Counted from the stretch's first letter, positions 39,505-50,023 are shown. The stretch is 64,000 bases of DNA from Achromobacter aloeverae (GCF_004121055.1 NZ_PYAL01000003.1:124001-188000), one strand, 5' to 3'. Translations and numbers: made by a program. Notes: generated by a model from the sequence alone, not told the origin.

Positions 39505-40878
39505 ATGCTGAACATCGTCATTCTGGCCGCCGGCCTAGGCAAGCGCATGCAATCCGACCTGCCCAAGGTCTTGCATACCCTGGCCGGCCGGCCCATGCTC
39601 GATCATGTCCTGCACAGCGCCCGCCGCTTGCAGCCGGCCCGCATCGTCATCGTGGTCGGTCACGGCGCGGACCGCGTGCGCGCCGCCTATGCCGGCCAGG
39701 AGGACCTGCATTTCGCCCTTCAACAGCCCCAGCATGGCACCGGCCATGCCGTGGCGCAGGCCGCGCCGCTGCTGCTGGAAGGCGATGCGGACGACGCCAC
39801 GCTGGTGCTTTACGGCGACGTGCCGCTGGTCCAGCCGGAGACCTTGCGCCGCCTTCTGGAAGCGCGCGGCCGCGGCATGGCGGTGCTGACCGAGACCTTG
39901 GCCGACCCCACGGGCTACGGCCGCATCGTGCGCGACGCGCGGGGGCAGGTCACGCGCATCGTCGAACACAAGGACGCCACCGAGCAGGAACGCGCCATCC
40001 GCGAGGTCAATACCGGCATCATTGCCGCGCCTACGGGCCGCTTGAAGGACTGGTTGACCCGCATCGACAACAACAATGCCCAGGGCGAGTACTACCTGAC
40101 CGACGCCGTCGGGCTGGCCGTGGCCGATGACGTGCCGGTCGGCGCCGCGCAGCCGGCCGCCGCCTGGGAGACCCTGGGCGTCAACAGCCGCGTGCAACAG
40201 GCCGAGCTGGAACGGATCTGGCAGCGCGAACAGGCGCGCCGCCTGCTGGAGGCCGGCGTCACGCTGGCGGATCCCGCCCGTTTCGACCTGCGCGGCAGCA
40301 TGACCGTGGGCCGCGACGTCTACATCGACGTCGGCTGCGTGTTCGAGGGCCGTGTCGAACTGGCCGATGGCGTGCGCATCGGGCCGCATTGCGTGTTGCG
40401 CGACGTCAAGCTGGGCGCGGGCACGCAGGTCGAGGCCTACAGCCACCTGCAGCAGGCCCAGGTGGGCGCGCAGGCGCGCATCGGGCCTTATGCGCGGCTG
40501 CGCCCGGGCGCCGAACTGCACGACCGGGCCCATATCGGCAACTTCGTCGAAGTGAAGAATGCCGTGATCGGGGTCGACAGCAAGGCCAATCACCTGACCT
40601 ATATCGGCGATGCCGACATCGGCGCGCGCGTGAACGTCGGGGCGGGTACGATCACCTGCAACTACGATGGCGTGAACAAGCATCGCACCATCATCGAGGA
40701 CGACGTCTTCGTCGGGTCCGATACGCAGCTCGTCGCACCGGTGCGCGTGGGCCGCGGCGCCACCTTGGGCGCCGGCACCACGCTCACGCGCGACGCGCCC
40801 GCCGAACAATTGACCATCTCGCGCGCGCGCCAGGCTTCCGTGCCCGGCTGGACCCGGCCGACCAAGAAGAAACCATGA
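39505..40878 (+). CDS. glmU: GlmU, UDP-GlcNAc pyrophosphorylase / GlcN-1-P acetyltransferase
   Basis: This bifunctional cytoplasmic enzyme makes UDP-GlcNAc for peptidoglycan and LPS. The N-terminal uridyltransferase domain has LAAGLGKRM and the UTP site QHGTGHAV, with GDVPLV as the metal Asp. The C-terminal left-handed beta-helix acetyltransferase domain (from about 250) has hexapeptide repeats, [19 protein letters not shown] and [14 protein letters not shown] with the catalytic His. The length is 457 aa. The stop overlaps the start of the next gene as ATGA. glmS is 5 kb downstream instead of adjacent. Confidence 0.97.
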   Translation: MLNIVILAAGLGKRMQSDLPKVLHTLAGRPMLDHVLHSARRLQPARIVIVVGHGADRVRAAYAGQEDLHFALQQPQHGTGHAVAQAAPLLLEGDADDATLVLYGDVPLVQPETLRRLLEARGRGMAVLTETLADPTGYGRIVRDARGQVTRIVEHKDATEQERAIREVNTGIIAAPTGRLKDWLTRIDNNNAQGEYYLTDAVGLAVADDVPVGAAQPAAAWETLGVNSRVQQAELERIWQREQARRLLEAGVTLADPARFDLRGSMTVGRDVYIDVGCVFEGRVELADGVRIGPHCVLRDVKLGAGTQVEAYSHLQQAQVGAQARIGPYARLRPGAELHDRAHIGNFVEVKNAVIGVDSKANHLTYIGDADIGARVNVGAGTITCNYDGVNKHRTIIEDDVFVGSDTQLVAPVRVGRGATLGAGTTLTRDAPAEQLTISRARQASVPGWTRPTKKKP

Positions 40879-42299
40879 AGGACACCCCCGCTTCTCCGGC
40901 CGGTCCGGCGCCTGGCGCCGCCGCCGGCGGTCCTGCCGCGTCCAAGGGCGCCGCCCAGGACGGGCTGCCCACCCCGCGCCGCTATTGGGCGGCCAGCGTG
41001 GTGATGCTGGGCATCAGCCTGTCGGTGCTGGACAGCACCATCGCCAACGTCGCCCTGCCCACGATTTCCCATGACCTTGGCGTGGATCCCGCGGACTCCG
41101 TATGGATCGTCAACGCCTACAGCGTGGCGCTGGTGGTCATGCTGCTGCCCCTGTCGTCGCTGGCCGAGCGCGTGGGCTTTCGCCGCATGTTCGCCATGGG
41201 GCTGGGGCTGTTCACCGTGGCGTCGCTGGGTTGCGCCATGGCCAATTCGCTGATGACGTTGACGCTGGCCCGCATCTTCCAGGGCGTGGGCGCGGCGTCG
41301 CTGATGTGCATGTTCGGCGGTCTCGTCCGCCATATCTATCCCCATTCCAAGCTGGGGCGCGGTATCAGCCTGAATGCCACGACGGTGGCCGTGATGTCGG
41401 TGCTGGGGCCGACGATAGGGTCGGCCATCCTGTCGGTGGCCGCCTGGCCGTGGATCTTCGCGGTCAACGTGCCGCTGGGCATACTGGGCATGTTCTGGCT
41501 ACGCTTCCTGCCCGACGTGCCGCGCACCAATACGCGCTTCGATGCCATCAGCGCCCTGTTGAACATGTTGACGCTGGGTGTCTTCATCATCGGCGTCGAC
41601 AAGCTGGTGGCGGACCCGGTCAAGGGCGTGGGGTTGATCGCCATCTCCACCGTGGCGGGGTATTTCCTGGTCCGGCGCGCCACGAAGCAGACCGCTCCCC
41701 TGGCGCCGGTGGACCTGTTGCGCATCCAGCCCATCGCCTACGCCGTGGCGGCGTCCGCCTGCACGTTCGCGGCGCAGATGGCGTCCTATGTCGCCCTGCC
41801 GTTTTTCTTCCAGTCGGTGCTGGAGCGCCCGCCCTTGCAGGTGGGCATGCTGATGGCGGCCTGGCCCGTCGGCACGGCCGTTGTCGCGCCGCTGGCGGGC
41901 CGCATGTCGGACCGCTACTCGGCGGCCACGCTCAGCGGCATCGGCGCCGCGGTCATGGTGCTGGGGCTGGTGGGCATGACGCTGCTGCCGCACGACGTGG
42001 GCAACACCACCATCATGGTGGTCATGTTCGCCTGCGGCCTGGGTTTCGGTTTTTTCCAGACGCCGAACAACCGGTCGATGATCGGATCGGCGCCGCGCTC
42101 GCGCAGCGGCGCCATCGGCGGCCTGCAGGCTACCACCCGGGTCTTTGGCCAAAGCTGCGGCACCGCCTTGGTGGCGACCGCCTTCGGCCTGACGACCGCG
42201 CATGGCCCGTCGCTGGCCTTGATCCTGGGCGCCGTCTGCGCCGGCGCCGCGGTGCTGGTCAACACGGTACGTTTCAGGGCCGTGACGCCGGAGGCCTAG
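40875..42299 (+). CDS. DHA2-family MFS drug/proton antiporter
   Basis: The 474-aa inner-membrane protein of the EmrB/QacA group has about 14 helices. The first helix ends with [13 protein letters not shown], a DHA2 signature; motif A-like [14 protein letters not shown] lies after helix 2, and motif C-like [18 protein letters not shown] after helix 5. The N-terminus is a 30-residue Ala/Pro-rich stretch. Translation is coupled to glmU by the ATGA overlap, which is unusual for an exporter and may mean a role with cell-envelope metabolites. The substrate is unknown. Confidence 0.9.
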   Translation: MKDTPASPAGPAPGAAAGGPAASKGAAQDGLPTPRRYWAASVVMLGISLSVLDSTIANVALPTISHDLGVDPADSVWIVNAYSVALVVMLLPLSSLAERVGFRRMFAMGLGLFTVASLGCAMANSLMTLTLARIFQGVGAASLMCMFGGLVRHIYPHSKLGRGISLNATTVAVMSVLGPTIGSAILSVAAWPWIFAVNVPLGILGMFWLRFLPDVPRTNTRFDAISALLNMLTLGVFIIGVDKLVADPVKGVGLIAISTVAGYFLVRRATKQTAPLAPVDLLRIQPIAYAVAASACTFAAQMASYVALPFFFQSVLERPPLQVGMLMAAWPVGTAVVAPLAGRMSDRYSAATLSGIGAAVMVLGLVGMTLLPHDVGNTTIMVVMFACGLGFGFFQTPNNRSMIGSAPRSRSGAIGGLQATTRVFGQSCGTALVATAFGLTTAHGPSLALILGAVCAGAAVLVNTVRFRAVTPEA

Positions 42300-42305
42300 G
42301 CCAGG

Positions 42306-42366
42306 CGCCCGGCAAGGCCGGGCGACACCACGCACGACAGCCCCGCACGACAGCCCCGCACGACAC
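42306..42366. repeat. terminator-like hairpin followed by 13-bp tandem repeats
   Basis: CGCCCGGC (42306-42313) and GCCGGGCG (42317-42324) form an 8-bp stem with a 3-nt loop after the exporter stop; no T-tract follows. Two exact copies of GCACGACAGCCCC (42332-42344, 42345-42357) and a partial third come next. Confidence 0.6.
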
Positions 42367-42447
42367 TCGCGCGCGACGCCATGCGAACCCCCTGCCGCCC
42401 TGGCCCGGCCGCTTCCCGCTGCCGGGGCCGGGGCCGGGGGTGGGCCC

Positions 42448-42484
42448 TATAATCCCGTGCATCGGCCGCGTGACGAGTCACGCG
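42448..42484 (+). promoter_or_regulatory. putative ugd promoter with downstream palindrome
   Basis: TATAAT (42448-42453) in otherwise GC-rich DNA is a likely -10; no good -35 is seen. Just after the expected start lies CGCGTGAC-GA-GTCACGCG (42467-42484), a perfect 8-bp inverted repeat with a 2-bp centre, either an operator or a leader hairpin, 23 nt before the ugd ATG. Confidence 0.45.
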
Positions 42485-42507
42485 CCATGTTTTCTAGGGC
42501 GAATGCG

Positions 42508-43830
42508 ATGAAGATTACCGTGGTGGGTACGGGCTACGTGGGCCTGGTGTCGGGTGCCTGTCTGGCTGAAATGGGCAACGACGTCATGTGCCTGGACGTC
42601 AATAGCGCCAAGGTGGCCTTCCTGCGCGAAGGCGGCATTCCGATCTACGAGCCGGGCCTGGAAGACCTGGTCCGCCGCAACGTCCAGGCCGGGCGGCTGC
42701 ACTTCACGGACGACGTCGCCGCCAGCGTGGCGCATGGCGACGTGCAGTTCATCGCCGTCGGCACCCCGCCGGGCGAGGATGGCTCGGCCGACCTGCAATA
42801 CGTGCTGGCTGCCGCGCGCGGCATCGCGCGCCACATGACCGGTCGCAAGATCATCGTCGACAAGTCCACCGTGCCGGTGGGCACGGCGGACAAGGTGCGC
42901 GCCGCGGTCGCCGAAGTGCTGGCCGAGCGGGGCGTCGATCTGCCCTTCAGCGTCGCGTCCAATCCGGAATTCCTCAAGGAAGGCGCGGCCATCCATGATT
43001 TCATGAGCCCCGACCGCGTCGTCGTCGGCGCCGACGACGAGTACACCGTGGGCGTCATGCGACGGATTTACGAGCCCTTCCAGCGCACGCACGACCGCCT
43101 GATGGTGATGGACGTGCGTTCGGCGGAACTCACCAAGTACGCGGCCAACGCCATGCTGGCCACGCGCATCTCCTTCATGAACGAAATGGCCAACCTGGCC
43201 GAGGCCGTGGGCGCGGACATCGAGCAGGTGCGTCGCGGCATCGGCGCCGATCCACGCATCGGCTATCACTTTCTTTATCCCGGCGCGGGCTATGGCGGGT
43301 CCTGCTTCCCCAAGGACGTGCAGGCGCTGAGCCGCATGGCCGGCGAACACCAGCTGCCGATGCGGGTGATCGAGGCGGTGGAAGCGGCCAACGACGAACA
43401 GAAATTCCGCCTGGCGCGCAAGATCGTGCGCCGCTATGGCGAGGACCTGAGCGGCCGGTGTTTCGCCGTGTGGGGCCTGGCGTTCAAGCCCAACACCGAC
43501 GATATGCGCGAGGCTCCCAGCCTGACCGTGATCGAGGAACTGACCCGGCGCGGCGCCACGATCCGCGCCTATGATCCGGTGGCCATGGACGAGGCCGCCA
43601 AGGTGTTGAAGCACAATCCGCGCGTGACCTTCGTGACCGATATGTACGACGCCCTGGAGGGCGCCGACGGCCTGGTGCTGGTCACGGAGTGGAAGGTCTT
43701 CCGCGCGCCCGATTTCGAGCGTGTGCGTGCGCTGTTGAAAACGCCCCTGGTTCTCGATGGCCGGAACCAGTACAACGCGGCGGACCTGAAGGCAGCGGGC
43801 TTCGAGTACGAGGGTATCGGCCGCGCATGA
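42508..43830 (+). CDS. ugd: UDP-glucose 6-dehydrogenase
   Basis: Ugd oxidises UDP-glucose to UDP-glucuronate with two NAD+, supplying acidic sugars for envelope polysaccharide. The N-terminal Rossmann motif is [16 protein letters not shown], the Lys/Asn active-site segment is [17 protein letters not shown], and the catalytic Cys is in [14 protein letters not shown]. The C-terminal domain has [19 protein letters not shown]. The length is 440 aa. The Met at 42508 begins the Rossmann fold; a 17-codon upstream extension is unsupported. The stop overlaps the glycosyltransferase start (ATGA). Confidence 0.96.
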   Translation: MKITVVGTGYVGLVSGACLAEMGNDVMCLDVNSAKVAFLREGGIPIYEPGLEDLVRRNVQAGRLHFTDDVAASVAHGDVQFIAVGTPPGEDGSADLQYVLAAARGIARHMTGRKIIVDKSTVPVGTADKVRAAVAEVLAERGVDLPFSVASNPEFLKEGAAIHDFMSPDRVVVGADDEYTVGVMRRIYEPFQRTHDRLMVMDVRSAELTKYAANAMLATRISFMNEMANLAEAVGADIEQVRRGIGADPRIGYHFLYPGAGYGGSCFPKDVQALSRMAGEHQLPMRVIEAVEAANDEQKFRLARKIVRRYGEDLSGRCFAVWGLAFKPNTDDMREAPSLTVIEELTRRGATIRAYDPVAMDEAAKVLKHNPRVTFVTDMYDALEGADGLVLVTEWKVFRAPDFERVRALLKTPLVLDGRNQYNAADLKAAGFEYEGIGRA

Positions 43831-44912
43831 GAATCCTGCAACTGAATTTCGAGAAAGGCTGGCGCGGCGGGGAGCGGCAGACGCTCTACTGCATGATGGC
43901 CTTCCGGGATGCGGGGCATGACGTGGAGTTGCTTGCCCGTGCCGGCGCGCCGCTGGCACAGCGCGCCGTGGAGCAGGGGTTCAAGGTGCATGCCGTGTCC
44001 GGCGTGCCTGGGCAGATCGGTTTTCTTGCCAGGCGCGGCGGCCGCTACGACATCATTCATGCGCAGACCGCGAACACCGTGACGTGGGCCGTGCTGACCA
44101 AGCCTATCCATCGGCGTCCTGTGGTTTTCTCGCGGCGCACGTCCTTCGTGGTCAAGCCCAACGAGGAATGGAAGACCGGCTTCAAGTGGCGCCACGTCGA
44201 CCTGTTCGTGGCGATCAGCGAGATGGCGGCGATCGAGCCGCGGCGGCTGGGCCTGGCGCCTGTGATCATCCGCAGCGCGGTGGCGCCCGCGCCGCCCGAC
44301 GCGCAGAACCAGGCGCGGCTGGCGGCGGAGTTCAAGGTGCCGGGCAAGCGCGTCATCGCGACATCGGCCGCGCTGATACACGACAAGGACCCCTTGACCA
44401 TGATACGGGCCGTGGCGGAACTGGCGCGGACACGGCTGGACTTCCTGTTCGTGCATTTTGGCGCCGGCGGCAACGAGGAAGCCCAGGCGCGTGCGCTGGT
44501 GGCCGAGCTGGGCCTGCAGGACGTCTACCTGTTTGCCGGGTTCCGCAAGGGCGTGGAGGATTTCTATCCCTGCATGGACGTCTTCGCCATGACGTCGCGC
44601 GAAGAGGCGCTGGGCAGCAGCGTGTTCGATGCGTTCCTGCAGCGCGTGCCGGTGGTGTCGACGGACGCCGGCGGCCTGAAGGAAAGCCTGGCCGACGGGC
44701 GCGGCATCCTGTGCGCGGTGGAGGATTACCGAGCGATGGCGCAAGGCATGGCGACCCTGCTGGATGATGACGTCATGCGCCGCGCCGTGACCGAGCGCGC
44801 CTATGACTACGTGCGCGTCGAGCACGATGTGGCCACGATGGGCCATCGCTACCTGGAGCAGTTCGAGCGCCTGCTGCGCGAGCGGGGCGAGGCCGCGCGG
44901 CTGGCGCACTGA
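43827..44912 (+). CDS. GT4-family glycosyltransferase
   Basis: The 361-aa GT-B fold enzyme is of the GT4 family. The N-terminal acceptor domain starts [18 protein letters not shown] with the glycine loop; the nucleotide-sugar domain shows [27 protein letters not shown] and the E-x7-E element [16 protein letters not shown]. No signal or membrane helix is visible. Translational overlap with ugd suggests it uses a UDP-sugar derived from that pathway, probably adding to LPS or capsule; neither donor nor acceptor can be read from the sequence. Confidence 0.88.
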   Translation: MRILQLNFEKGWRGGERQTLYCMMAFRDAGHDVELLARAGAPLAQRAVEQGFKVHAVSGVPGQIGFLARRGGRYDIIHAQTANTVTWAVLTKPIHRRPVVFSRRTSFVVKPNEEWKTGFKWRHVDLFVAISEMAAIEPRRLGLAPVIIRSAVAPAPPDAQNQARLAAEFKVPGKRVIATSAALIHDKDPLTMIRAVAELARTRLDFLFVHFGAGGNEEAQARALVAELGLQDVYLFAGFRKGVEDFYPCMDVFAMTSREEALGSSVFDAFLQRVPVVSTDAGGLKESLADGRGILCAVEDYRAMAQGMATLLDDDVMRRAVTERAYDYVRVEHDVATMGHRYLEQFERLLRERGEAARLAH

Positions 44913-44984
44913 CGGCGCTTGCGCCATGGCGCGGGTGCGGGCCAGGATGCCCCACGCCCGGGCAGGCGCCGCGCACCGGATGGC

Positions 44985-45479
44985 CTACGGTTCCCTCGGC
45001 GTCACCGCCACCCGTGTTTCGAATTTCGACCGATGCACGGAAAAGAACGTCCGCACGTTGCGCACATTGGCCTGCGCCGTGAATGCCCGATGCACCAGCG
45101 CATGGTAGGCGGGCATGTCGCTAACCTGCGCGATCAAGACGAAGTCGGGACCCGGCGAGACCCGGTAGCACTGCAGGATGGCCGCTTCGTCCTGCATCCT
45201 GGCTTCGAATTCCGTCATCTTTTCCGCGGCCTGGATGTCCAGCGTGATTTCCACGATCGCCGTCAGGGTGCTGCCCAGGCGGGCGGGGTCCAGGATGGCC
45301 ACCTGCTTTTCGATCACACCGGTTTCCACCAGCCGTCGCACGCGGCGCAGGCAGGTGGGCGGCGACGCGTGGACCTTCTCGGCCAGCTCCTGGTTGGTGA
45401 GGGAGGCGTCGTCCTGCAACTGGGCCAGGATGCGACGGTCGAGGTCATCGAACGGGATCAACGGGGGCGTATCACTCAT
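44985..45479 (-). CDS. Lrp/AsnC family transcriptional regulator
   Basis: The 164-aa protein has an N-terminal winged helix-turn-helix (FDDLDRRILAQLQDDASLTNQ then LAEKVHASPPTCLRRVRRL) and a C-terminal RAM/Lrp effector domain (FEARMQDEAAILQCYRVSPGPDFVL). It is divergent from glmS over a 158-nt AT-rich region with repeated ATAAATTT motifs. By family it should be autoregulated and respond to an amino acid; whether it also controls glmS is inference. Confidence 0.93.
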   Translation of the reverse strand: MSDTPPLIPFDDLDRRILAQLQDDASLTNQELAEKVHASPPTCLRRVRRLVETGVIEKQVAILDPARLGSTLTAIVEITLDIQAAEKMTEFEARMQDEAAILQCYRVSPGPDFVLIAQVSDMPAYHALVHRAFTAQANVRNVRTFFSVHRSKFETRVAVTPREP

Positions 45480-45515
45480 CGGAAGATAGAAAATTCCATA
45501 ATTCCCAACGTTTAT

Positions 45516-45541
45516 CGAATAAATTTCGACATAAATTTGTC
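45516..45541. promoter_or_regulatory. putative Lrp-type operator between the regulator and glmS
   Basis: CGAATAAATTTCG (45516-45528) and GACATAAATTTGTC (45528-45541) are two adjoining imperfect palindromes sharing ATAAATTT with a 12-bp period, in the AT-rich divergent region. The form fits Lrp/AsnC sites, which are AT-rich and in phased arrays. Confidence 0.45.
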
Positions 45542-45637
45542 ATTAAATATTAGTTCATCTTTGGCGGAATAAAGAAATCTTATTTCTCGCTCGTCCACCC
45601 ACAATGGCGCTTGTCTTCAATCTTCCCGGAGCCTGCC

Positions 45638-47470
45638 ATGTGCGGAATCGTCGGTGCCGTCGCCCAGCGCGACATTACTCCTGTCCTGGTCGAGGGCCTG
45701 CGCCGTCTTGAATACCGGGGCTACGACTCCTGCGGCGTGGCGGTCTACGCGGATGGCGAACTGCGGCGCACCCGCAGCACCGAGCGCGTTTCCGAACTGG
45801 CCGCGCTGATCGACCAGGAACACCTGACAGGCTACACCGGGATTTCCCATACGCGCTGGGCCACCCATGGCGCGCCCGCCACGCACAACGCGCACCCGCA
45901 TTTCTCGGCCCATGGCCACGACAAGCCGCGCATTGCGCTGGTCCATAACGGCATCATCGAAAACCACGACGAGTTGCGCGCGGAGTTGCAGGCGGCCGGC
46001 TATGTTTTCGAAAGCCAGACCGACACCGAGGTCATCGCGCACCTGGTCAACCATCTGTATTCCGGCGATCTGCTAGAAGCCGTGCAGCAGGCCGTGCGGC
46101 GCTTGCAGGGCGCGTATGCCATCGCCGTGTTCTGCCGCGACGAGCCGCATCGCGTGGTCGGCGCGCGCCAGGGGTCGCCCCTGGTTGTCGGGCTGGGCAA
46201 GAACGAGAACTTCCTGGCGTCGGACGCGCTGGCGCTGGCGGGTACCACGGACCAGATCATCTATCTGGAAGATGGCGACGTAGTGGACCTGCAGTTGTCG
46301 CGCGTGTGGATCACCGATCACCAGGGCCGTGCCGTCGAACGCAAGGTCAATACCGTGCAGGTCCACAGCGGCGCCGCCGAGCTGGGGCCCTATCGCCATT
46401 TCATGCAGAAGGAAATCTTCGAGCAGCCGCGCGCCGTGGGCGATACCTTGCAGGATATCGAGACCATCACGCCGGAGTTGTTCGGCGACGGCGCCTACAA
46501 GATATTCAAGGAGGCGGATTCCCTCTTGATCCTGGCTTGCGGCACCAGCTACTACGCGGGGCTGACGGCCAAGTACTGGATTGAATCGATTGCCAAGATA
46601 CCGGTGGCGGTGGAGATCGCCAGCGAATATCGCTATCGGGACAGCGTGCCCAATCCGCGTTCGCTGGTGGTGACGATTTCGCAGTCGGGCGAAACGGCCG
46701 ACACCCTGGCCGCGCTCAAGCATGCGCGCAGTTTGGGCATGACCCATACCCTTACCATCTGCAATGTGGCGACCAGCGCCATGGTGCGGGAGTGCCAGCT
46801 GGCCTTCATCACGCGCGCCGGCGTGGAGATAGGCGTGGCTTCGACCAAGGCCTTCACCACCCAGCTGGCGGCGCTGTTCATGTTGACACTGGCGTTGGCG
46901 CAGGTACATGGCCGTCTTACCGACGAGGAAGAGGCCGAGCACCTGAAGGCCTTGCGCCACTTGCCCGCCGCCATCAGTTCCGTGCTGGCGCTGGAGCCGC
47001 AGATCATCTCTTGGGCCGAGCGTTTCGCGTCCAAGGAAAACGCCCTGTTCCTGGGACGCGGGATGCACTATCCGGTCGCACTGGAAGGTGCGCTGAAGCT
47101 GAAGGAAATCAGCTACATCCACGCGGAGGCCTACCCGGCCGGCGAACTCAAGCACGGGCCGCTGGCCCTGGTCACGGACCAGATGCCCGTGGTCACCATT
47201 GCCCCCAAGGACGCCTTGCTGGAGAAACTGAAGTCCAACATGCAGGAAGTGCGCGCGCGCGGCGGCGAACTGTATGTCTTCGCGGACGCGGACAGCCAGA
47301 TCGTGCGCGACCCCGGCATGCATGTGATCCGCATGCCGGAGCACTACGGCAAGCTGTCGCCCATCCTGCATACGGTGCCGCTGCAATTGCTGGCGTACCA
47401 CACCGCGTGCGCGCGGGGCACGGATGTGGACAAGCCGCGGAACCTGGCGAAGAGCGTGACGGTGGAGTGA
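45638..47470 (+). CDS. glmS: GlmS, glutamine-fructose-6-phosphate aminotransferase
   Basis: GlmS makes glucosamine-6-phosphate, the first step to UDP-GlcNAc. After Met removal the N-terminal Cys of [11 protein letters not shown] is the glutaminase nucleophile; [16 protein letters not shown] and [12 protein letters not shown] are substrate loops. Two SIS domains follow (residues about 290-440 and 460-600) with ACGTSYYAG and [13 protein letters not shown]. The C-terminus NLAKSVTVE is canonical. The length of 610 aa is standard. GGAG lies before the ATG at 45638. No glmS ribozyme is present upstream. Confidence 0.97.
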   Translation: MCGIVGAVAQRDITPVLVEGLRRLEYRGYDSCGVAVYADGELRRTRSTERVSELAALIDQEHLTGYTGISHTRWATHGAPATHNAHPHFSAHGHDKPRIALVHNGIIENHDELRAELQAAGYVFESQTDTEVIAHLVNHLYSGDLLEAVQQAVRRLQGAYAIAVFCRDEPHRVVGARQGSPLVVGLGKNENFLASDALALAGTTDQIIYLEDGDVVDLQLSRVWITDHQGRAVERKVNTVQVHSGAAELGPYRHFMQKEIFEQPRAVGDTLQDIETITPELFGDGAYKIFKEADSLLILACGTSYYAGLTAKYWIESIAKIPVAVEIASEYRYRDSVPNPRSLVVTISQSGETADTLAALKHARSLGMTHTLTICNVATSAMVRECQLAFITRAGVEIGVASTKAFTTQLAALFMLTLALAQVHGRLTDEEEAEHLKALRHLPAAISSVLALEPQIISWAERFASKENALFLGRGMHYPVALEGALKLKEISYIHAEAYPAGELKHGPLALVTDQMPVVTIAPKDALLEKLKSNMQEVRARGGELYVFADADSQIVRDPGMHVIRMPEHYGKLSPILHTVPLQLLAYHTACARGTDVDKPRNLAKSVTVE

Positions 47471-47578
47471 GGGGCAAGGCGGCGCGAAAGCGATAAATAA
47501 AGTCGGTCGCGCTCCGAAGGCCGAACGTCGCTCGCCAACGTCAGTCAGGTTTCTCCAATATCAGTTTGCCCCTGGGGA

Positions 47579-47597
47579 GGCCGCATTTTCTGCGGCC
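47579..47597 (+). terminator. weak terminator-like hairpin after glmS
   Basis: GGCCGCA (47579-47585), loop TTTTC and TGCGGCC (47591-47597) form a 7-bp stem followed by GTCTTCGTCT, a weak T-rich tail. It lies 108 nt downstream of the glmS stop. Confidence 0.5.
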
Positions 47598-47707
47598 GTC
47601 TTCGTCTCGGTCTTACGCTGTGTGACCGACAACGCTTCGGCGGCACTTCGTGTGTCCAGGCGTCTGTGCGGAACCGCACACGCCCGCTTGCGGCCCGATG
47701 CGGCCAC

Positions 47708-48109
47708 TTACTCGAATTCGTCGTATTGCGGCAGATCGTCAGTTATGGAATACCACGGAGCTTTGGACCCTACAAAGATATGGGCACTGGGACGCATGCT
47801 GGGCGTGTCGGCTAGCGTTCCCAACGTTACGTGAACGTATTCGCCGCTCCGGACTACTGAAAAAAGAAGGCTTCCACATTTCCTGCAGCGCAGGTCGTGT
47901 GACGCATGCTCATCGCCGAAAATTGACACGTCGTCGTCGCCCCGTGTTATGCGCAATTTGTTGCGCTCTATTCCCGCGAAGGGTTTGAATGCCGAGCCAG
48001 TAGAGCGGCGGCAATTCGAGCAGTGGCAGTTCAACGCATAGACGAATTCGTTTTTTACCGAGTATTGGACAGCGCCACACAGGCATCCGCCAGCAAGTAA
48101 CGGGTTCAT
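47708..48109 (-). CDS. GFA/CENP-V family zinc protein
   Basis: The 133-aa protein has the zinc-binding pattern of glutathione-dependent formaldehyde-activating family proteins: GGCLCGAVQY, NCHCSNCRRSTGSAF and a third site RCRKCGSLLF. The core is a beta-rich GFA fold. AGGAAAT precedes the Met at 48109; an earlier Met 25 codons upstream is less likely. Most members have no proven formaldehyde role. Base composition is clearly less GC-rich than neighbouring genes, and it lies beside hipBA, so both may have come in by transfer. Confidence 0.88.
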   Translation of the reverse strand: MNPLLAGGCLCGAVQYSVKNEFVYALNCHCSNCRRSTGSAFKPFAGIERNKLRITRGDDDVSIFGDEHASHDLRCRKCGSLLFSVVRSGEYVHVTLGTLADTPSMRPSAHIFVGSKAPWYSITDDLPQYDEFE

Positions 48110-48453
48110 GTCGATTTCCTGGACAGAAAGCACATTCGGGAGTTGCGCAGCCTCTAGTGTGTTGCAACGACCGGTTGAATGCACACGCGGCCGACGTGTG
48201 GCGTTGAGCTTCCTGACTTTGAAAGTCTCGTAGGTTAAAGAGGGATTGCACTGATCGTCCCCACCCGACTTATCTTCCTTTCAAGAGGACCTGCACACGC
48301 AAACCTGAGATAGATAAATCCATTCTATTGTGGATAAATCCCATAAATCCCGAGTTAAACTATGAAATCTCGGAATTAAGTTCTCGACTTGCTAGAAGGG
48401 ATATTCTATAATCCCTGGCACGACCACGCTTCAAGCTTGGGTAGGTATCCACT
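48110..48453. promoter_or_regulatory. AT-rich divergent region with hipBA promoter and operator
   Basis: No gene is seen in these 344 nt. On the plus strand TATAAT (48407-48412) with a weak TCGACT (48384-48389) at 17 bp makes a promoter for hipBA. A 20-bp imperfect palindrome with arms AGGGAT (48397-48402) and ATCCCT (48411-48416) covers the -10, fitting autorepression by HipB. Three copies of TAAATCC (48315, 48335, 48344) lie upstream. The GFA promoter on the other strand was not identified. Confidence 0.55.
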
Positions 48454-48771
48454 ATGTTGGACTTAAATTTCAGCAAACCGAGCGAGGTCGTCAAACGACT
48501 CTGCCATCGCTTGCGCGCAGAGCGCTTGGCGCTGAACATGACGCAAGCCGACTTGGCAGGGCGTGCCGGCGTTGGCGTCAACACCGTGTCCAACCTGGAA
48601 GCCGGGCGCAATGTCGGCTTCGAGAATGTGGTTCGCGTGGCGATGGCCCTCGGCCGAACGAAAGAGCTCGAGGGCCTGTTCCTGCCAAAGCTGGACAGCA
48701 TCGAGGACATTCGGCGCTATGAAAACAGCGCCAACCGCTTCCGTACAAAGAGAAAGCCCGGTGATGCCTGA
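48454..48771 (+). CDS. hipB: HipB-like antitoxin, Xre-family repressor
   Basis: The 105-aa protein has a Cro/CI-type helix-turn-helix (RLRAERLALNMTQADLAGRAG then VGVNTVSNLEAGRNVGFENV) and a short charged C-terminus. Its place directly upstream of hipA, with the two genes overlapping by 8 nt, identifies it as the antitoxin and autorepressor. A palindrome over the promoter is the probable operator. It lacks the extended C-terminal tail of E. coli HipB, so the neutralising contact may differ. Confidence 0.88.
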   Translation: MLDLNFSKPSEVVKRLCHRLRAERLALNMTQADLAGRAGVGVNTVSNLEAGRNVGFENVVRVAMALGRTKELEGLFLPKLDSIEDIRRYENSANRFRTKRKPGDA

Positions 48772-50023
48772 GCAAGTGAACGTCTTCTATGAGGGCTGGG
48801 GCGAGCGATGGCATTGGGGCACGCTGGTTTCCACGACCGCTCTGACCGGTCGCCCGCTGATCGTGTTTGAGTACAGCAATGAAGCCCGACAAAGGGGCTT
48901 GGAACTGTCCTCCTACACGCTGCCGTTGGAAGGGCCCTCGTTACGCCGGGATTTTCCACGCCACCAATTGGGCTTGCCAGGCCCTGTCTACGACGCCTTG
49001 CCGGACGGCTGGGGCATGTTGCTGATGGATCGCATGTTCCGGCGCCACAGGCTCTCCCCGGCGCGCATCGGTCCACTGGACCGGCTGGCCTACGTCGGCA
49101 GCAATGCGATGGGCGCCATGACCTTTGAACCCGTGGCGCCCGAAGGGCGGGAGCCGGAAGTTCACATCCCGCTGGAACAGCTTGCCGCTGAAGTCCAGGA
49201 GGTGCTTCAGGGAGAAGGTGGTGCGTTCCTGCAGACCTTGCTGCTGGTGGGCGGCTCGCCTCAAGGTGCAAGGCCCAAGGCCCTGGTTTATCGCGATCCC
49301 GCAAGCGGCGCGTTCACCACCGCCGTCACGCCGGGCTTTGAGGCCTGGCTGGTCAAGTTCCCCGCTGGACAAGAGCATGCCGAGGTGTGCGCCATCGAAA
49401 TGGCATACGCCCAGTGTTTGCGCATGTGCGGTATCGAGACCCCGGACACGCAGTACTTCAGTCTGCCGAATGGGGCAGCGGCGTTTGCAAGCAAGCGCTT
49501 TGACCGCCAGGATGGCCTGCGCATACCCATGCAAAGTCTGGCTGCCTTTACGGGCGCCGATTACCGGTCTCCAGGAGTGTTGGACTACGTCAACTTCTTG
49601 CGGGCGACGCAGATGTGTACCAACGATGTGCGACAGATGGCCGTAGCCTACGAGCGCGCGGTTTTCAATGTGGCGTTCAACAACAGGGACGATCACCCCA
49701 AGAACTTTGCCTACATCATGTCGCAAGAGGGTCAGTGGAGGCTGGCACCCGCTTACGACGTCACGTTCTGCGAGGGGCCAGGTGGATATCACCAGATGGA
49801 CGTGATAGGGGAAGCGCTGGCGATTTCGCGGACGCAGATGCTTCGGCTTGCCGAGGAAGCCGAGGTGACGCAGGACGTCGCCGCGAGAATGATAGACCGA
49901 ATTTGCGATGTGGCCAGCCAGTTTGCAACCATCGCCAATAGCCTACACCCCCAAGCTATTACTCCCGACACCTTGGGCATGATCCAAGGCTGCATTGACC
50001 AGAACGTTGCACGACTACGCTGA
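48764..50023 (+). CDS. hipA: HipA-like serine/threonine kinase toxin
   Basis: HipA toxins phosphorylate a target, glutamyl-tRNA synthetase in E. coli, and induce growth arrest. The 419-aa protein has the N-terminal HipA_N domain (FEYSNEARQRGLELSSYTLP), the phosphorylatable loop GGSPQGARPKAL near residue 165, the catalytic loop FNNRDDHPKNFAY and a metal Asp in LAPAYDVTF. All kinase residues expected for activity are seen. The ATG overlaps the end of hipB. It ends 123 nt before the convergent LysR gene, with interleaved inverted repeats in between. Confidence 0.92.
   Translation: MPEQVNVFYEGWGERWHWGTLVSTTALTGRPLIVFEYSNEARQRGLELSSYTLPLEGPSLRRDFPRHQLGLPGPVYDALPDGWGMLLMDRMFRRHRLSPARIGPLDRLAYVGSNAMGAMTFEPVAPEGREPEVHIPLEQLAAEVQEVLQGEGGAFLQTLLLVGGSPQGARPKALVYRDPASGAFTTAVTPGFEAWLVKFPAGQEHAEVCAIEMAYAQCLRMCGIETPDTQYFSLPNGAAAFASKRFDRQDGLRIPMQSLAAFTGADYRSPGVLDYVNFLRATQMCTNDVRQMAVAYERAVFNVAFNNRDDHPKNFAYIMSQEGQWRLAPAYDVTFCEGPGGYHQMDVIGEALAISRTQMLRLAEEAEVTQDVAARMIDRICDVASQFATIANSLHPQAITPDTLGMIQGCIDQNVARLR

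Noticed and set aside
42332-42366. A CRISPR-like repeat array
   Set aside because: The units are 13 bp, contiguous without spacers and only two full copies; they are a simple tandem repeat.
45480-45637. A glmS ribozyme upstream of glmS
   Set aside because: The region is only 158 nt, very AT-rich and lacks the ribozyme core; it reads as a divergent promoter with Lrp-type sites.
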